Below are positions 46,386 through 56,312 of a DNA stretch of 64,000 nt, piece after piece. Position numbers and translations under genes: made by a program. How positions within the stretch are numbered: the stretch's first letter is position 1; the number at the start of each line of letters is the position of its first letter. The DNA comes from Gammaproteobacteria bacterium. Its GTDB lineage: Bacteria; Pseudomonadota; Gammaproteobacteria; Chromatiales; Chromatiaceae. Under the pieces are notes generated by a model. The model was not told the DNA's origin. It ran no database searches and was given only the letters and a program-made list of their open reading frames with translations. The DNA lies in contig JAGRGP010000026.1 of assembly GCA_020445415.1 (NCBI GenBank), positions 1 to 64,000 of the forward strand, given 5' to 3'.

Positions 46386-48656
46386 TCAGTCGACACCCCT
46401 TTTGCGGTGGATTTCGGCGACGGTAAAGGCGCTCATATTGAAGATCCCTCGCGACGTTACCGACGGAATAACAATGTGGGCAGGCTTTTTGAGTCCCGTG
46501 AGCAGTGGCCCCATCAACAAGGCATCGGTCAGTGATCGAATCAGCCCGAGCGCGATATTGGCGGTATCAAGATTAGGCATAATCAGCAGATTCGCGCTCC
46601 CTGTTAGATTGGCGTCGGGAAAAACGGTATTGCGTAGTGACTCATTGAGCGCCGAAAAAGCATGCATCTCACCGTCAATTTCCACCTCTGTGAGTTCATT
46701 GCGCAGTATCTCGGCGGCCTTGTGCATCTTCACCGCGGAGTCCGCCTTTGATGTGCCGAAATTGGAATGAGAGAGCAAGGCAACTTTCGGTTTTATACCG
46801 AAGTGGCGCACCAGATCGATACTTGCCTTGGTAGTCGCAACGATCTGCTCCATGCTGGGATCCACAGTGAGAAATGAATCGGCAATGAACAGCGGTCCGT
46901 TGGGGAGCAGCAAAGGGCAGAGCGATGAAATTGGGCGATGGGACCCTAACACATCACGAATATCCCGAAAATGGCTCTCAAAGCGGCCTACCTTTCCGCA
47001 AATCAATCCATCGGCATCGCCACATGCCACCATGACCGCCGCCAACACCGTAGTATTGGTATGCATCAGGGTTTCGGCTGCCTCGACCGAGACACCGCTG
47101 CGGCCAACCATCGCATGATAGAACTTGGAGTATCGCCGGTCCCGGTCTGCCTCTTCGGGGTTGACTACCTCCACCTCTTTTCCTAGCCGGATACGTAGCC
47201 CCAAATCTCGGATACGCTTGCGGATCGCATCGGGACGACCGATCACAATCGGATGGGCCACCCCTTCATCGACGACTGCTTGGACCGCCAGCAAGATATC
47301 CCGGTTTTCCCCTTCCGGATACACCAATTTCTCCGGATTTCTGCGAGCGATATCGATGAATGGCTGCATGAACAACCCGGTGCGATTGACAAACTCGTGC
47401 TGCTTTTTCCGGTAGGAGTCCAGATCCTCGATCGGGCGGGTGGCGACACCACTTTCCATCGCCGCACGAACCACCGCCACCGGCACCTCTTCGATCAAAC
47501 GGGAGTCAAAGGGCTTGGGAATCAGGTAGTCCGGGCCAAACCGCAACTCCTCTCCGGCATAAGCATCGGTGACAATATCGGTAGCCTCCATACGCGCGAG
47601 GTCCGCTATCGCCTTGACGCAGGCTGCCTTCATCTCATCGTTGATGGTGGTTGCACCGCAATCCAGAGCACCCCGGAATACAAAGGGAAAGCAGAGCACA
47701 TTGTTCACTTGATTAGGGTAATCTGAACGGCCGGTGGCTAGGATGGCATCGGGGCGCACCTCCTTCGCCAGCTCTGGCATAATCTCTGGAACCGGATTGG
47801 AAAGGGCCAGGATTAACGGCCGGTTAGCCATCGACTTGACCATGTCCTGGGTAAGCACACCAGGTCCGGAAAGGCCCATGAAGATGTCGGCGCCAACAAT
47901 TACCTGCTTGAGGGTCCTTGCCTCCGTGCGCTGGGCATACTGCGCTTTCCAAGGATTCATACCCTCGGTACGGCCAACATAGATCAGTCCCTTGCTGTCG
48001 ACCATGAAAATGTTCTCTGTGCTGAGCCCCATGTTGACCAGTAGGTTCACACAAGCAATGCTGGCGGCCCCGGCACCCGATACCACCAGCTTGACATCCT
48101 CGATTTTCTTCTCCACCACCTGCAATCCGTTGTAAACAGCGGCCGCCGCGACAATCGCAGTGCCGTGTTGGTCGTCATGGAATACCGGAATGCCCATGCG
48201 CTCCTTGAGCCTCTGTTCCACGAGAAAACATTCCGGAGCCTTGATATCTTCCAGGTTGATGGCGCCAAAAGTAGGCTCAAGGGCAGCTATGATGTCGACT
48301 AGCTTATCGACATCCGTCTCGTTGATCTCAATATCGAAAACATCGATGTTGGCAAACTTTTTGAACAGTACCGCCTTGCCTTCCATGACCGGCTTACCTG
48401 CGAGTGGGCCGATGTTGCCAAGACCCAACACCGCCGTCCCATTGGTGATCACTCCGACCAGATTACCCCGCGCTGTGAGTCTGGCGGCTTCCGCCGCATT
48501 CTTTACGATCAATTCACAGGCATATGCCACCCCCGGAGAGTAGGCCAGGGAGAGATCACGCTTGTTGGCCAGCGGCTTGGTGGGCTTGATGGCAAGCTTT
48601 CCGGGAGTAGGGTCGGTGTGATAAATGAGAGCGCTCTCTTTGAACGAGTCGGCCAT
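46386..48656 (-). CDS. maeB: NADP-dependent malic enzyme with C-terminal PTA-like domain
   Basis: 756 residues from the ATG at 48656; an upstream in-frame start at 48698 is possible. The malic-enzyme half (about 1-425) has the [15 protein letters not shown] opening, [12 protein letters not shown] and the dinucleotide loop [17 protein letters not shown]. The C-terminal half (about 435-756) is a phosphotransacetylase-like domain ([26 protein letters not shown]) that in MaeB acts as a regulatory acetyl-CoA-binding module. It decarboxylates malate to pyruvate. Monocistronic as far as can be seen. Confidence 0.96.
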   Translation of the reverse strand: MADSFKESALIYHTDPTPGKLAIKPTKPLANKRDLSLAYSPGVAYACELIVKNAAEAARLTARGNLVGVITNGTAVLGLGNIGPLAGKPVMEGKAVLFKKFANIDVFDIEINETDVDKLVDIIAALEPTFGAINLEDIKAPECFLVEQRLKERMGIPVFHDDQHGTAIVAAAAVYNGLQVVEKKIEDVKLVVSGAGAASIACVNLLVNMGLSTENIFMVDSKGLIYVGRTEGMNPWKAQYAQRTEARTLKQVIVGADIFMGLSGPGVLTQDMVKSMANRPLILALSNPVPEIMPELAKEVRPDAILATGRSDYPNQVNNVLCFPFVFRGALDCGATTINDEMKAACVKAIADLARMEATDIVTDAYAGEELRFGPDYLIPKPFDSRLIEEVPVAVVRAAMESGVATRPIEDLDSYRKKQHEFVNRTGLFMQPFIDIARRNPEKLVYPEGENRDILLAVQAVVDEGVAHPIVIGRPDAIRKRIRDLGLRIRLGKEVEVVNPEEADRDRRYSKFYHAMVGRSGVSVEAAETLMHTNTTVLAAVMVACGDADGLICGKVGRFESHFRDIRDVLGSHRPISSLCPLLLPNGPLFIADSFLTVDPSMEQIVATTKASIDLVRHFGIKPKVALLSHSNFGTSKADSAVKMHKAAEILRNELTEVEIDGEMHAFSALNESLRNTVFPDANLTGSANLLIMPNLDTANIALGLIRSLTDALLMGPLLTGLKKPAHIVIPSVTSRGIFNMSAFTVAEIHRKRGVD

Positions 48657-48839
48657 GATTAGCTTCCCAAGGGGTGACGGACTAGGGCGAATTGGCAATT
48701 CCAGACCCAGCGGATGGCTGATACGGCTGCTGGTGGGGATCAGATTATAGGTGAGCCTTGCAGAAACAACAAACCCGCACCCTGCCCCCCGGTATCCGAC
48801 TATCCTACTCCGCCAGCGGAGGCCGAACAGCAGACCGGA

Positions 48840-49385
48840 TCAGGGCATGAATGGATTCATCATACCCATTGGTTTGGCAATCTGGCGCACGTTTTCTCGC
48901 ATGCTCGCAACACTGCCGGTCATATGAAGTACCCGTTGATCGATATTCAACATACCTCCACGCAACACTGCCATCTCATTCTTGATGCCGGCAACCTGGC
49001 CGTTCATGCTGCGCATCGCCCCTCCGATACGGGGTAAAGCCCCCGACATAGAAGCGGTGTTTTCGGTAATCTTTCCCATGTATCCCACATGCTGGTCGAA
49101 ACTCTCGATCCGCTGGGTGATATCCAGCATGCTTCCCTTCACGTGCCGCAGATTTTCGTGCATGGAATCCATGTTGAAGACAATACCGTTGAGATCCTGG
49201 TATAGCACCCGAATGTAATAGACGTTGAAAACGGCGATTATCACCAGCATGACCGATATGGAGAGTATCACCAGGTTGGTCACCCAGAAATGACGATGGC
49301 GCTCGTCCAGATGAATCTGGGTCTCCCTGCCCAAACGGGCGACCGCCTCGACAAGCACTCTTCTTGGATCATCCGCCACGGCCAA
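48840..49385 (-). CDS. Membrane-anchored coiled-coil protein A of a tandem pair
   Basis: 181 residues of unknown function. An N-terminal cytoplasmic part is followed by one membrane helix (about 34-57), then a long amphipathic helical region (about 62-165) rich in Met, Asn and Gln heptads resembling chemoreceptor coiled coils but without the MCP signalling hairpin. It ends PMGMMNPFMP. It starts 3 bp after the stop of its neighbour, which has the same architecture. A possible hairpin (48808-48821) lies just downstream, without a T-run. Confidence 0.7.
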   Translation of the reverse strand: MAVADDPRRVLVEAVARLGRETQIHLDERHRHFWVTNLVILSISVMLVIIAVFNVYYIRVLYQDLNGIVFNMDSMHENLRHVKGSMLDITQRIESFDQHVGYMGKITENTASMSGALPRIGGAMRSMNGQVAGIKNEMAVLRGGMLNIDQRVLHMTGSVASMRENVRQIAKPMGMMNPFMP

Positions 49386-49388
49386 CTC

Positions 49389-49967
49389 CTACGGAAAGGG
49401 GATCATCTTGTTTAGGCTGCGCGCCGATCCACCCAACCGATGCATCTCCAAGCCCATGTTCAACACCTCGAAATCCATGCGATCCATTGAAACTGATATG
49501 TTACCCACGTTCCCCCGGACCTGGATCAGGTGCTGACCGATCTCTCCAACCGCACCTTGAATGGCTTCCAGATTTTCCGCGATACCCAGCATCTCCCTAT
49601 CCATGACCTTGGTTTGGTCATTGATCTGCTGTAAGTTGGCGACCTGGCGTTCCATCGAATTTACATGTCCGCTGATTCGGGCCATGTTCTGCGAAACGAT
49701 AGCAAAATCCTGATTCATCTCGCTTACGACACTGGAGATACGGTTAATCTGGGACGACAACGTGAGCAGAAGTATCAGGATGGAGACAGCAATGATGGCA
49801 AGAATAATGATTCCCGCCCGGATACTATAATTTAATCGATCAGCCAACTTATTCTTGATATCGATCTGGCTGAGCATTATGCCTTCAAACGAACTGATCG
49901 CCCGTAATAATTGCTGCTGCTGAAGCTCCTCGCTGCCAGATCTGGCATCGGCATTCTTTTCAGTCAT
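49389..49967 (-). CDS. Membrane-anchored coiled-coil protein B of a tandem pair
   Basis: 192 residues from the ATG at 49967; a GTG at 49982 would add five. It has an acidic, glutamine-rich cytoplasmic segment (about 1-48), one membrane helix (about 50-70), then a coiled-coil region with repeated M-x2-I/V-x3-M spacing. It ends SLNKMIPFP, echoing the PFMP end of its neighbour, and the segment VRGNVGNISVSMDRM parallels LRGGMLNIDQRVLHM there. The two are probably paralogues acting together at the inner membrane. No enzyme motif is seen. Confidence 0.7.
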   Translation of the reverse strand: MTEKNADARSGSEELQQQQLLRAISSFEGIMLSQIDIKNKLADRLNYSIRAGIIILAIIAVSILILLLTLSSQINRISSVVSEMNQDFAIVSQNMARISGHVNSMERQVANLQQINDQTKVMDREMLGIAENLEAIQGAVGEIGQHLIQVRGNVGNISVSMDRMDFEVLNMGLEMHRLGGSARSLNKMIPFP

Positions 49968-50337
49968 ATCGGCGACATCCACCCATCACCAAAGCCATAC
50001 ACATATTTTGCGTATCAGCTACCACTGTTACATACAAAATGACACTACTCAAGGCGCCCGTCACAACCGATAGATAAAAACACCGGGACCCATGACCATC
50101 CAACCTCCAGAGTTCGCTTCCGGAAGGGCACAAATTCGGGATCGGGGCGTTCCTTCGGCAACCTCGAGGCGATTTGGACGCAAGAGCACGCCCAACCCTT
50201 GAAATTGGGCTGATTCCCCCAACCTGCTTCGGTTAGAATGCCGGTTGCCAGTACCTAGTCACTTACCACCCGCTAACTGGTGGCCAGGGCCAGCACTAAA
50301 CTGTAGAAACTATCTCCGAAAAATCGAGGTTGACAGC
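49968..50337. other. Divergent intergenic region before hslV
   Basis: 370 bp with no gene. It holds the probable heat-shock promoter of hslV (50196-50221) and should also contain the promoter of the leftward coiled-coil pair. An in-frame ATG at 50245 would extend HslV by 31 residues unlike any HslV, so that part is treated as non-coding. Confidence 0.6.
50196..50221 (+). promoter_or_regulatory. Sigma32-type heat-shock promoter of hslVU
   Basis: The -35 element CCCTTGAAA (50196-50204) contains the full CTTGAAA consensus. After 12 bp comes CCCCA (50217-50221), matching the start of the CCCCAT -10 element. A GCCCAA/TTGGGC inverted repeat (50190-50195, 50205-50210) brackets the -35 region. It lies about 117 bp before the hslV start. 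E. coli hslVU is also sigma32-dependent. Confidence 0.7.
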
Positions 50338-50883
50338 GTGGAGCCACTAAAAGGCACGACAATTCTCTCCATCCGGCGAAATGGCAAGGTGGTGATTGGC
50401 GGAGATGGTCAAGTCTCCATGGGAAACACGGTGATGAAAGGCAATGCCAGAAAGGTGCGCCGGCTCTATAAAGACCGGGTGCTTGCCGGCTTTGCCGGTG
50501 CCACGGCTGACGCGTTCACCCTATTCGAACGTTTCGAAGGTAAGCTTGAAAAGCACCATGGTCACTTGACCCGCGCTGCCGTGGAACTGGCCAAGGATTG
50601 GCGTACCGACCGGTCGCTAAGGCGCCTTGAGGCGTTGCTGGTGGTCGCCGACCGGGATGCCTCACTGATCATATCGGGGACCGGTGACGTAATCGAACCC
50701 GAGGAGAGTCTGATGGCGATTGGATCCGGGGGGTCATTCGCGCTCGCCGCAGCCCGGGCACTGCTGCACAATACGGACCTTGAGGCGCGGGATATGGTGG
50801 AGAGGGCGCTGAACATCGCGGCGGATATCTGTGTATTTACCAATCACAACTTGACCATAGAGGAGCTCGACGCTGATCAATGA
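50338..50883 (+). CDS. hslV: HslV, peptidase subunit of the HslUV protease
   Basis: 181 residues from the GTG at 50338, which has GAGGT 7 nt upstream and gives the normal N-terminus (short pro-segment before [22 protein letters not shown]). The Thr after Gly becomes the N-terminal nucleophile after processing. It has the proteasome-beta fold motif [18 protein letters not shown]. It forms the dodecameric core of the ATP-dependent HslUV protease. It precedes hslU by 12 bp. Confidence 0.96.
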   Translation: MEPLKGTTILSIRRNGKVVIGGDGQVSMGNTVMKGNARKVRRLYKDRVLAGFAGATADAFTLFERFEGKLEKHHGHLTRAAVELAKDWRTDRSLRRLEALLVVADRDASLIISGTGDVIEPEESLMAIGSGGSFALAAARALLHNTDLEARDMVERALNIAADICVFTNHNLTIEELDADQ

Positions 50884-50895
50884 GCGTCACCTGCC

Positions 50896-52236
50896 ATGCC
50901 AGAAATCACACCCCAAGAGATTGTCCGGGAGCTGGACAAACACATCGTCGGCCAAGACGCTGCTAAGCGGTCAGTTGCCATCGCCCTGCGCAACCGGTGG
51001 CGCCGTACCCAGGTTCCGGAAGCGCTACGTAACGAGATTACGCCCAAAAATATCCTCATGATAGGTCCTACGGGCGTGGGAAAGACCGAGATTGCACGTC
51101 GTCTGGCAAAGTTGGCCAATGCGCCGTTCATCAAGATCGAGGCCACCAAGTTTACCGAAGTGGGTTACGTGGGCCGCGATGTAGAGTCCATTATCCGCGA
51201 CCTTGCCGACTCGGCCATGAAGATGGTGCGAGAGCAAGAGTTGGAGAAAGTGCAAGACAAGGCCGCCGATGCCGCCGAGGAGAGAATCCTCGATGCCCTG
51301 CTGCCGCGCCCCAAGGTTAACAGCTGGGAAACAGAGAGTGACCGCGCGACGCGCGACGATTCCGCTACGCGCGACAAATTCCGCATCAAACTGCGTAATG
51401 GAGCGCTCGACGACAAAGAGATCAAGATCGAAGTCTCCAGTGTCTCCCTGGGGGTAGAGATCATGGCACCCCCCGGCATGGAAGAGATGACTAACCAACT
51501 CCAGGGATTGTTTCAAAATCTGGGGAGCGGCCGCACTCGCAAGCGGCAGATGCGGGTAAAGGACGCCCTGAAGATAATCAAGGACGAAGAAGCCGCCAAG
51601 CGGGTGAACGACGAGGACCTCAAACTGCGCGCACTGGAGATGGTCGAGCAGAATGGTATCGTGTTCCTCGATGAACTGGATAAGGTCGCGAGACGCTCCG
51701 AATACGGCGGGCCGGACGTTTCCAGGGAAGGTGTGCAGCGTGACCTGCTGCCGTTGGTGGAAGGCTGCACGGTATCTACCAAACAGGGCATGGTGAAGAC
51801 CGACCATATCCTGTTTATCGCCTCCGGTGCCTTTCATCTCGCCAAGCCCTCAGATCTGATCCCCGAACTGCAGGGACGCCTGCCCATCCGGGTCGAACTC
51901 AGTGCCCTCACTAGCGAAGATTTCGTGCGTATCCTGACCGAGCCAGATGCCTCCCTGACCGACCAATACCGGGCGCTGCTGGAGACGGAGAACGTGCAGC
52001 TATCGTTCACTGAGGACGGTATCCGACGCATAGCCGAGATCGCCTGGCAGGTCAACGAAAGTACCGAGAATATCGGTGCCAGGCGGCTGCATACAGTGAT
52101 GGAGCGCCTACTGGAGGGCGTCTCTTTTACCGCCTCCGAAATACCTGGCACTGCCGTGACGATCGATGCGGCTTACGTAGACAGCAATCTCAATGAATTG
52201 GCTTCCAATGACGATCTGAGCCGGTTCATCCTGTAA
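50896..52236 (+). CDS. hslU: HslU, ATPase subunit of the HslUV protease
   Basis: 446 residues. It has [26 protein letters not shown], Walker [13 protein letters not shown], the pore motif GYVGRD, Walker [10 protein letters not shown], a helical I-domain (about 110-240) and [17 protein letters not shown] with the arginine sensor. The C-terminus is DLSRFIL, the tail that docks into HslV. It unfolds substrates and feeds them to HslV. It is followed by the DUF971 gene 19 bp later. Confidence 0.97.
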   Translation: MPEITPQEIVRELDKHIVGQDAAKRSVAIALRNRWRRTQVPEALRNEITPKNILMIGPTGVGKTEIARRLAKLANAPFIKIEATKFTEVGYVGRDVESIIRDLADSAMKMVREQELEKVQDKAADAAEERILDALLPRPKVNSWETESDRATRDDSATRDKFRIKLRNGALDDKEIKIEVSSVSLGVEIMAPPGMEEMTNQLQGLFQNLGSGRTRKRQMRVKDALKIIKDEEAAKRVNDEDLKLRALEMVEQNGIVFLDELDKVARRSEYGGPDVSREGVQRDLLPLVEGCTVSTKQGMVKTDHILFIASGAFHLAKPSDLIPELQGRLPIRVELSALTSEDFVRILTEPDASLTDQYRALLETENVQLSFTEDGIRRIAEIAWQVNESTENIGARRLHTVMERLLEGVSFTASEIPGTAVTIDAAYVDSNLNELASNDDLSRFIL

Positions 52237-52255
52237 CTACCGAGGACTATCCCGT

Positions 52256-52624
52256 ATGTCGAAACATATACCGACCGAGTTGAATTTGCACCGCCAATCC
52301 CGCGTTTTGGAGCTGACCTTCGACGACGGCGCCCATTTCAATCTCCCCTGTGAGTATCTTCGGGTCTATTCCCCCTCGGCGGAGGTTCAAGGCCATGGTC
52401 CCGGCCAAGAGGTGCTGCAGTTGGACAAAGAACAGGTGAATATCGAACATATCGACCCGGTGGGGCACTACGCCGTCTGCCTGCACTTCGATGACGGCCA
52501 CAATACCGGCATCTATTCCTGGGATACCTTGTACGACCTGGGCGCCAACCATGAGCGGAAGTGGCATGAATATCTTAGCCGTCTCGAGGCCGCGGGCCAC
52601 AAACGCCGCGACAACGCCTCATGA
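52256..52624 (+). CDS. DUF971 protein (gamma-butyrobetaine hydroxylase-like N-terminal domain)
   Basis: 122 residues covering one DUF971 domain: LNLHRQSRVLELTFDDGAHFNLPCEYLRVYSPSAEVQGHG and DDGHNTGIYSWDTLYDLG. In eukaryotic BBOX1 and TMLHE this domain carries a zinc site; the bacterial stand-alone forms have no proven function, though they sit near iron-sulfur or ubiquinone genes. It is conserved next to hslU-ubiE in Gammaproteobacteria, as here. Confidence 0.9.
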   Translation: MSKHIPTELNLHRQSRVLELTFDDGAHFNLPCEYLRVYSPSAEVQGHGPGQEVLQLDKEQVNIEHIDPVGHYAVCLHFDDGHNTGIYSWDTLYDLGANHERKWHEYLSRLEAAGHKRRDNAS

Positions 52625-52702
52625 TCCGGTTTCCTTCATCGCGGTGCTGGTAATAGAATCCCGAAGATAGGGGGCCGACCCGGCCAACTGGAGTTCACTG
52701 CC

Positions 52703-53452
52703 ATGAAACATGACGACACCACCCATTTCGGCTATCAGCGGATCAACGCTGGCGATAAAGCCAAGCGGGTGCGGGAGGTGTTTGATTCGGTCGCGAGCCG
52801 CTACGATCTGATGAATGACCTGATGTCGATGGGGATCCACCGGCTCTGGAAGCGTATCGCGGTAGAACTGGCCGGAATCCGTCCGGGACAACGGGTGCTC
52901 GACCTAGCCTCCGGAACCGGTGATCTAGCGGCTCGATTTGCCGGTCTGGCGGGCCCCCAGGGGCTGGTTATCATGTCGGATATCAATGCCGCTATGTTGC
53001 AACAGGGCAGAGACAGAATGGTCGACCGGGGATTCTTGGGTAACCTCGCCTATGCCCAGATCAATGCTGAGAACATCCCGTTTCCCGATCAATGTTTCGA
53101 CTGTATCTCCATTGGCTTCGGCCTGCGTAATGTTACCGATAAACAGCGCGCGTTACAGGAGATGCAGCGGGTCCTGAAGCCGGGAGGACGGGTGCTGATC
53201 TTGGAGTTTTCCCACCCCCGCAGTAAACCGTTCAGGGCCGTCTATGACATTTACTCCTTCAAGATCCTGCCATTGATCGGAAAGCTGGTGGTCAACGACG
53301 ACGCCAGCTATCGCTATCTTGCCGAATCCATTCGCATGCATCCGGATCAAGAGACACTCAAGGAGATGCTGGAACAAGCGGGCTTCGAACTCTGCGACTA
53401 TCACAATCTTACCGGCGGGGTGGTAGCCGTCCATCGCGGGTTTAAACTTTGA
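52703..53452 (+). CDS. ubiE: Ubiquinone/menaquinone C-methyltransferase UbiE
   Basis: 249 residues. It has [44 protein letters not shown] at the start, the SAM loop [12 protein letters not shown], and [25 protein letters not shown], all diagnostic for UbiE. It methylates C2 of the benzoquinol in ubiquinone synthesis. It stands first in the ubiE-ubiJ-ubiB order. Confidence 0.97.
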   Translation: MKHDDTTHFGYQRINAGDKAKRVREVFDSVASRYDLMNDLMSMGIHRLWKRIAVELAGIRPGQRVLDLASGTGDLAARFAGLAGPQGLVIMSDINAAMLQQGRDRMVDRGFLGNLAYAQINAENIPFPDQCFDCISIGFGLRNVTDKQRALQEMQRVLKPGGRVLILEFSHPRSKPFRAVYDIYSFKILPLIGKLVVNDDASYRYLAESIRMHPDQETLKEMLEQAGFELCDYHNLTGGVVAVHRGFKL

Positions 53453-53492
53453 ACGATCCCGTGGCAAGGCTTTCCATGGCCCGGGACCAGCA

Positions 53493-54119
53493 ATGGTAGG
53501 AAGCATACACAGTCTAACCAGTGCTGGTCTCGAAACGGCTATCAATCGCCTCATCGCCCTGGATCCGGTCGCATCGCAAGCCCTCGCCGATATTCATGGC
53601 AAGGTGGTCTGCTTGGAGTTTTCGGGGCTGAACAGCCGCTACTATCTGATCCCGGAGCCGGGGCGGTTGCAGGTACTTTCCCACCATGAAGGAGAACCGG
53701 ATTGCCTGATCCGCGGCAGCCCGATGGCACTGCTGCGAATGAATGGCCGCCGAGAAGGTTCCAGCCAGCTATTTTCCGGAGAGGTAAGTATCACCGGCGA
53801 TACCGAACTGGCGCACCGGATCGCTAAGATTCTCGCAACGTTCGAGATCGACTGGGAGGAGCAGCTCTCTCGGCTCACCGGGGATATCCTGGCGCACCAG
53901 GCCGGGGATCTCGTTCGGCAGGCAGGCGCCTGGGGCCGCGACCGTTTCAAGACGCTGACCTTAAACGGTGGCGAGTACCTCCAAGAGGAGTCGCAGTTGT
54001 TGCCAACGCGGATCGAGATCGAGGAATTTCTCACCGGTGTCGATACCCTACGCGACGATACGGAACGGCTACAGGCGCGCATTGTGCGGCTGAGTCAAAG
54101 CCTCGAAGACGGAACATGA
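53493..54119 (+). CDS. ubiJ: UbiJ, ubiquinone biosynthesis accessory factor
   Basis: 208 residues. An SCP2-like lipid-binding domain (about 10-125; VCLEFSGLNSRYYLIPEPG, FSGEVSITGDTELAHRIAKIL) is followed by IDWEEQLSRLTGDILAHQAGDLVR and a helical C-terminus with a coiled coil near 175-205. UbiJ and UbiK organise the soluble Ubi complex and bind the lipid intermediate. Its stop overlaps the ubiB ATG by 4 bp. Confidence 0.94.
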   Translation: MVGSIHSLTSAGLETAINRLIALDPVASQALADIHGKVVCLEFSGLNSRYYLIPEPGRLQVLSHHEGEPDCLIRGSPMALLRMNGRREGSSQLFSGEVSITGDTELAHRIAKILATFEIDWEEQLSRLTGDILAHQAGDLVRQAGAWGRDRFKTLTLNGGEYLQEESQLLPTRIEIEEFLTGVDTLRDDTERLQARIVRLSQSLEDGT

Positions 54120-55771
54120 TACGCCCGAGCGAAGCCCTGCGGCTCCTTCATATCAACTGGGTCCTCTTGCAGAACGGTCTGGACGAGGTAATCCTGGCCG
54201 CCCACATCTTCCGTCCGATTCGATTCCTCATCTACCTCTCCCCCCTTTATTGGGCAAGGCGCAACAGACTTCCGCCCTATCCAGTGCGAATTCGGCAAGC
54301 GCTCGAGGATCTTGGCCCCATCTTCGTAAAATTTGGTCAAATCCTGTCCACCCGACGAGATTTAGTCAGCGCGGAAATCGGTGACGAGCTGGCCAAGCTT
54401 CAGGATAAGGTCCAACCCTTCTCCGGCACTCAGGCACGAACCTTGATCGAGCAGGCCTTTAGAAAACCGATAACGGAACTGTTCGATGATTTTGACGAGG
54501 TGCCGTTGGCCTCCGCCTCCATCGCCCAAGTTCACACGGCTCGTTTAAAAAATGGAAAGAAGGTAGTTGTGAAGGTGTTGCGCCCAGGTATCGAAAAGAT
54601 CATCCGGCGCGATATGGGATTGCTCTACTTGATTGCCGGTCTGGCCAATCGATACTGGCATGAAGCTCGCCGGCTACGCCCGTTGGAGGTAGTTGATGAC
54701 TACAAGAAGACGATTCTCGACGAACTCGACCTGCAACGGGAGGCGGCTAACGCCTCCCAGCTAAGGCGAAACTGGGAGGGCAGCAGGCTCCTGTATGTCC
54801 CGGAAGTATACTGGGACTTTACCCGCCGCAATGTCCTGGTGATGGAGCGCATTTCTGGCACTCCAGTTGGGGATATCCCAGCCCTAAAGGCTCAAGGGAT
54901 CAGCATGCGGCAGTTGGGCGAACAGGGCGTGGAGATATTCTTTACCCAGGTGTTTCGGGACAATTTTTTTCATGCTGATATGCATCCGGGGAATATCTTC
55001 GTGGAACCCGATGGCCGCTATATCGCAGTGGATTTCGGGATCGTCGGTTCTCTCACTATCAATGACCAACGTTACCTGGCCGAGAACCTGCTGGCCTTTT
55101 TCAACCGGGACTACAATCGGGTTGCAGAACTTCACATAGAATCCGGATGGGTGCCTAAAGGCACCCGAGTAGACGAATTCGAGGCTGCGATTCGCTCGGT
55201 TTGCGAACCTATCTTCAACAAACCGCTGAGCGAAATCTCATTTGGCCATTTTCTTCTAAGCCTGTTCCAGACCGCCCGGCGTTTCAATATGGAGATCCAG
55301 CCGCAATTGGTCTTGCTGCAGAAAACACTGCTCTACATCGAAGGACTGGGGCGCCAACTCTATCCCGAACTCGATCTCTGGTCCACCGCCAAGCCGTTTT
55401 TGGAACGCTGGACCACGGAGCAGATGGGGCCCGGCGGGTTCTCCAAAAGGCTGCGAAAAAATTTACCGCGGATCACGGAGTATGCTGCCGATGTGCCGCT
55501 GCTGATGCACAAGGTTCTCCGCGACGCCAGCGAAGGCCATCTCGAACTGCAAGTGAAATCTAATCAGCTGGAGAAGCTAGCAAGCGAGCTACGGTCAGGA
55601 CACAAAAACACCGTGCAGGCTATCAGCGGAGGGGCCATGCTGATCTCCGGCGCATTGTTGCTAACCCTGGGCCCCAGCCTGTTATTGCCAGCGAGCGTGG
55701 TAATCGGCAGCGGCGTGGCCCTTGGCGTTGGAGGGGGGCTAATCCTGATGCGTGCCTGGTTCAGGACCTGA
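54116..55771 (+). CDS. ubiB: UbiB, atypical protein kinase-like ATPase
   Basis: 551 residues. The UbiB signature KFGQILSTRRDL, the ADCK-type substitution of the P-loop (ASASIAQVH), the catalytic lysine in VVKVLRPGI and the metal-binding DFGIVG are present. Two C-terminal membrane helices (about 500-545) anchor it in the inner membrane. UbiB supports extraction or assembly of hydrophobic ubiquinone intermediates. The 3' end overlaps the convergent yajL-like gene by 11 bp. Confidence 0.97.
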   Translation: MIRPSEALRLLHINWVLLQNGLDEVILAAHIFRPIRFLIYLSPLYWARRNRLPPYPVRIRQALEDLGPIFVKFGQILSTRRDLVSAEIGDELAKLQDKVQPFSGTQARTLIEQAFRKPITELFDDFDEVPLASASIAQVHTARLKNGKKVVVKVLRPGIEKIIRRDMGLLYLIAGLANRYWHEARRLRPLEVVDDYKKTILDELDLQREAANASQLRRNWEGSRLLYVPEVYWDFTRRNVLVMERISGTPVGDIPALKAQGISMRQLGEQGVEIFFTQVFRDNFFHADMHPGNIFVEPDGRYIAVDFGIVGSLTINDQRYLAENLLAFFNRDYNRVAELHIESGWVPKGTRVDEFEAAIRSVCEPIFNKPLSEISFGHFLLSLFQTARRFNMEIQPQLVLLQKTLLYIEGLGRQLYPELDLWSTAKPFLERWTTEQMGPGGFSKRLRKNLPRITEYAADVPLLMHKVLRDASEGHLELQVKSNQLEKLASELRSGHKNTVQAISGGAMLISGALLLTLGPSLLLPASVVIGSGVALGVGGGLILMRAWFRT

Positions 55772-56312
55772 CCAGAGCAGACTCTACCACCTGACGGCAC
55801 GCAGAGCCCCGCAATATTTCGATCAGCTCCAAGGCAAACTCCATCGCGGTACCTGGCCCCCGCGACGTAATTACATGGCCATCCCGCACTACCGGCTCCG
55901 TGCTGATTTCCATGTTAGGGGCAATCACCTGATCCAATACGCCAGGATAACCAGTGGCCCGGTGACCATCCAGTATTCCGGCACTGGCCAGCACCTTTGG
56001 CGCGGCACAGATCGCGGCGGTATATCGCCCTGCCTCGTTCATTCGTTGCAGCAAGGCAGTAACCCGTGGGTCCCGTACCAGATTATCCGCCCCCGGCTGT
56101 CCCCCGGGGAGGATAACGATATCGAACTCTTCCTCTAACACTTCGTCGAGCAGACGATCCGGAAGCAACCGCACGCCCCTGCTGGCGGTTACCGGCCCAG
56201 CTGCCAAGCCAGCGGTGACAACCTCAACACCGGCTCGGCGCAGGAGATCGATAATCGTTACTGCTTCGAGTTCTTCACAACCTGTTGCGAGGGGGACGAG
56301 GGCTCTTGCCAT
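55761..56312 (-). CDS. yajL: DJ-1/PfpI family protein (YajL-like)
   Basis: 183 residues. The conserved nucleophile-elbow cysteine is in YTAAICAAPKVLA, with Glu in CEELEAV and the glycine-rich ILPGGQPGADNL. This matches YajL/DJ-1, redox-sensitive proteins with chaperone or glyoxalase-like activity. The start lies 55 bp inside the end of yibQ; GGAG lies upstream. It is the last gene of envC-ctpA-yibQ-yajL. Confidence 0.92.
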   Translation of the reverse strand: MARALVPLATGCEELEAVTIIDLLRRAGVEVVTAGLAAGPVTASRGVRLLPDRLLDEVLEEEFDIVILPGGQPGADNLVRDPRVTALLQRMNEAGRYTAAICAAPKVLASAGILDGHRATGYPGVLDQVIAPNMEISTEPVVRDGHVITSRGPGTAMEFALELIEILRGSACRQVVESALVRS

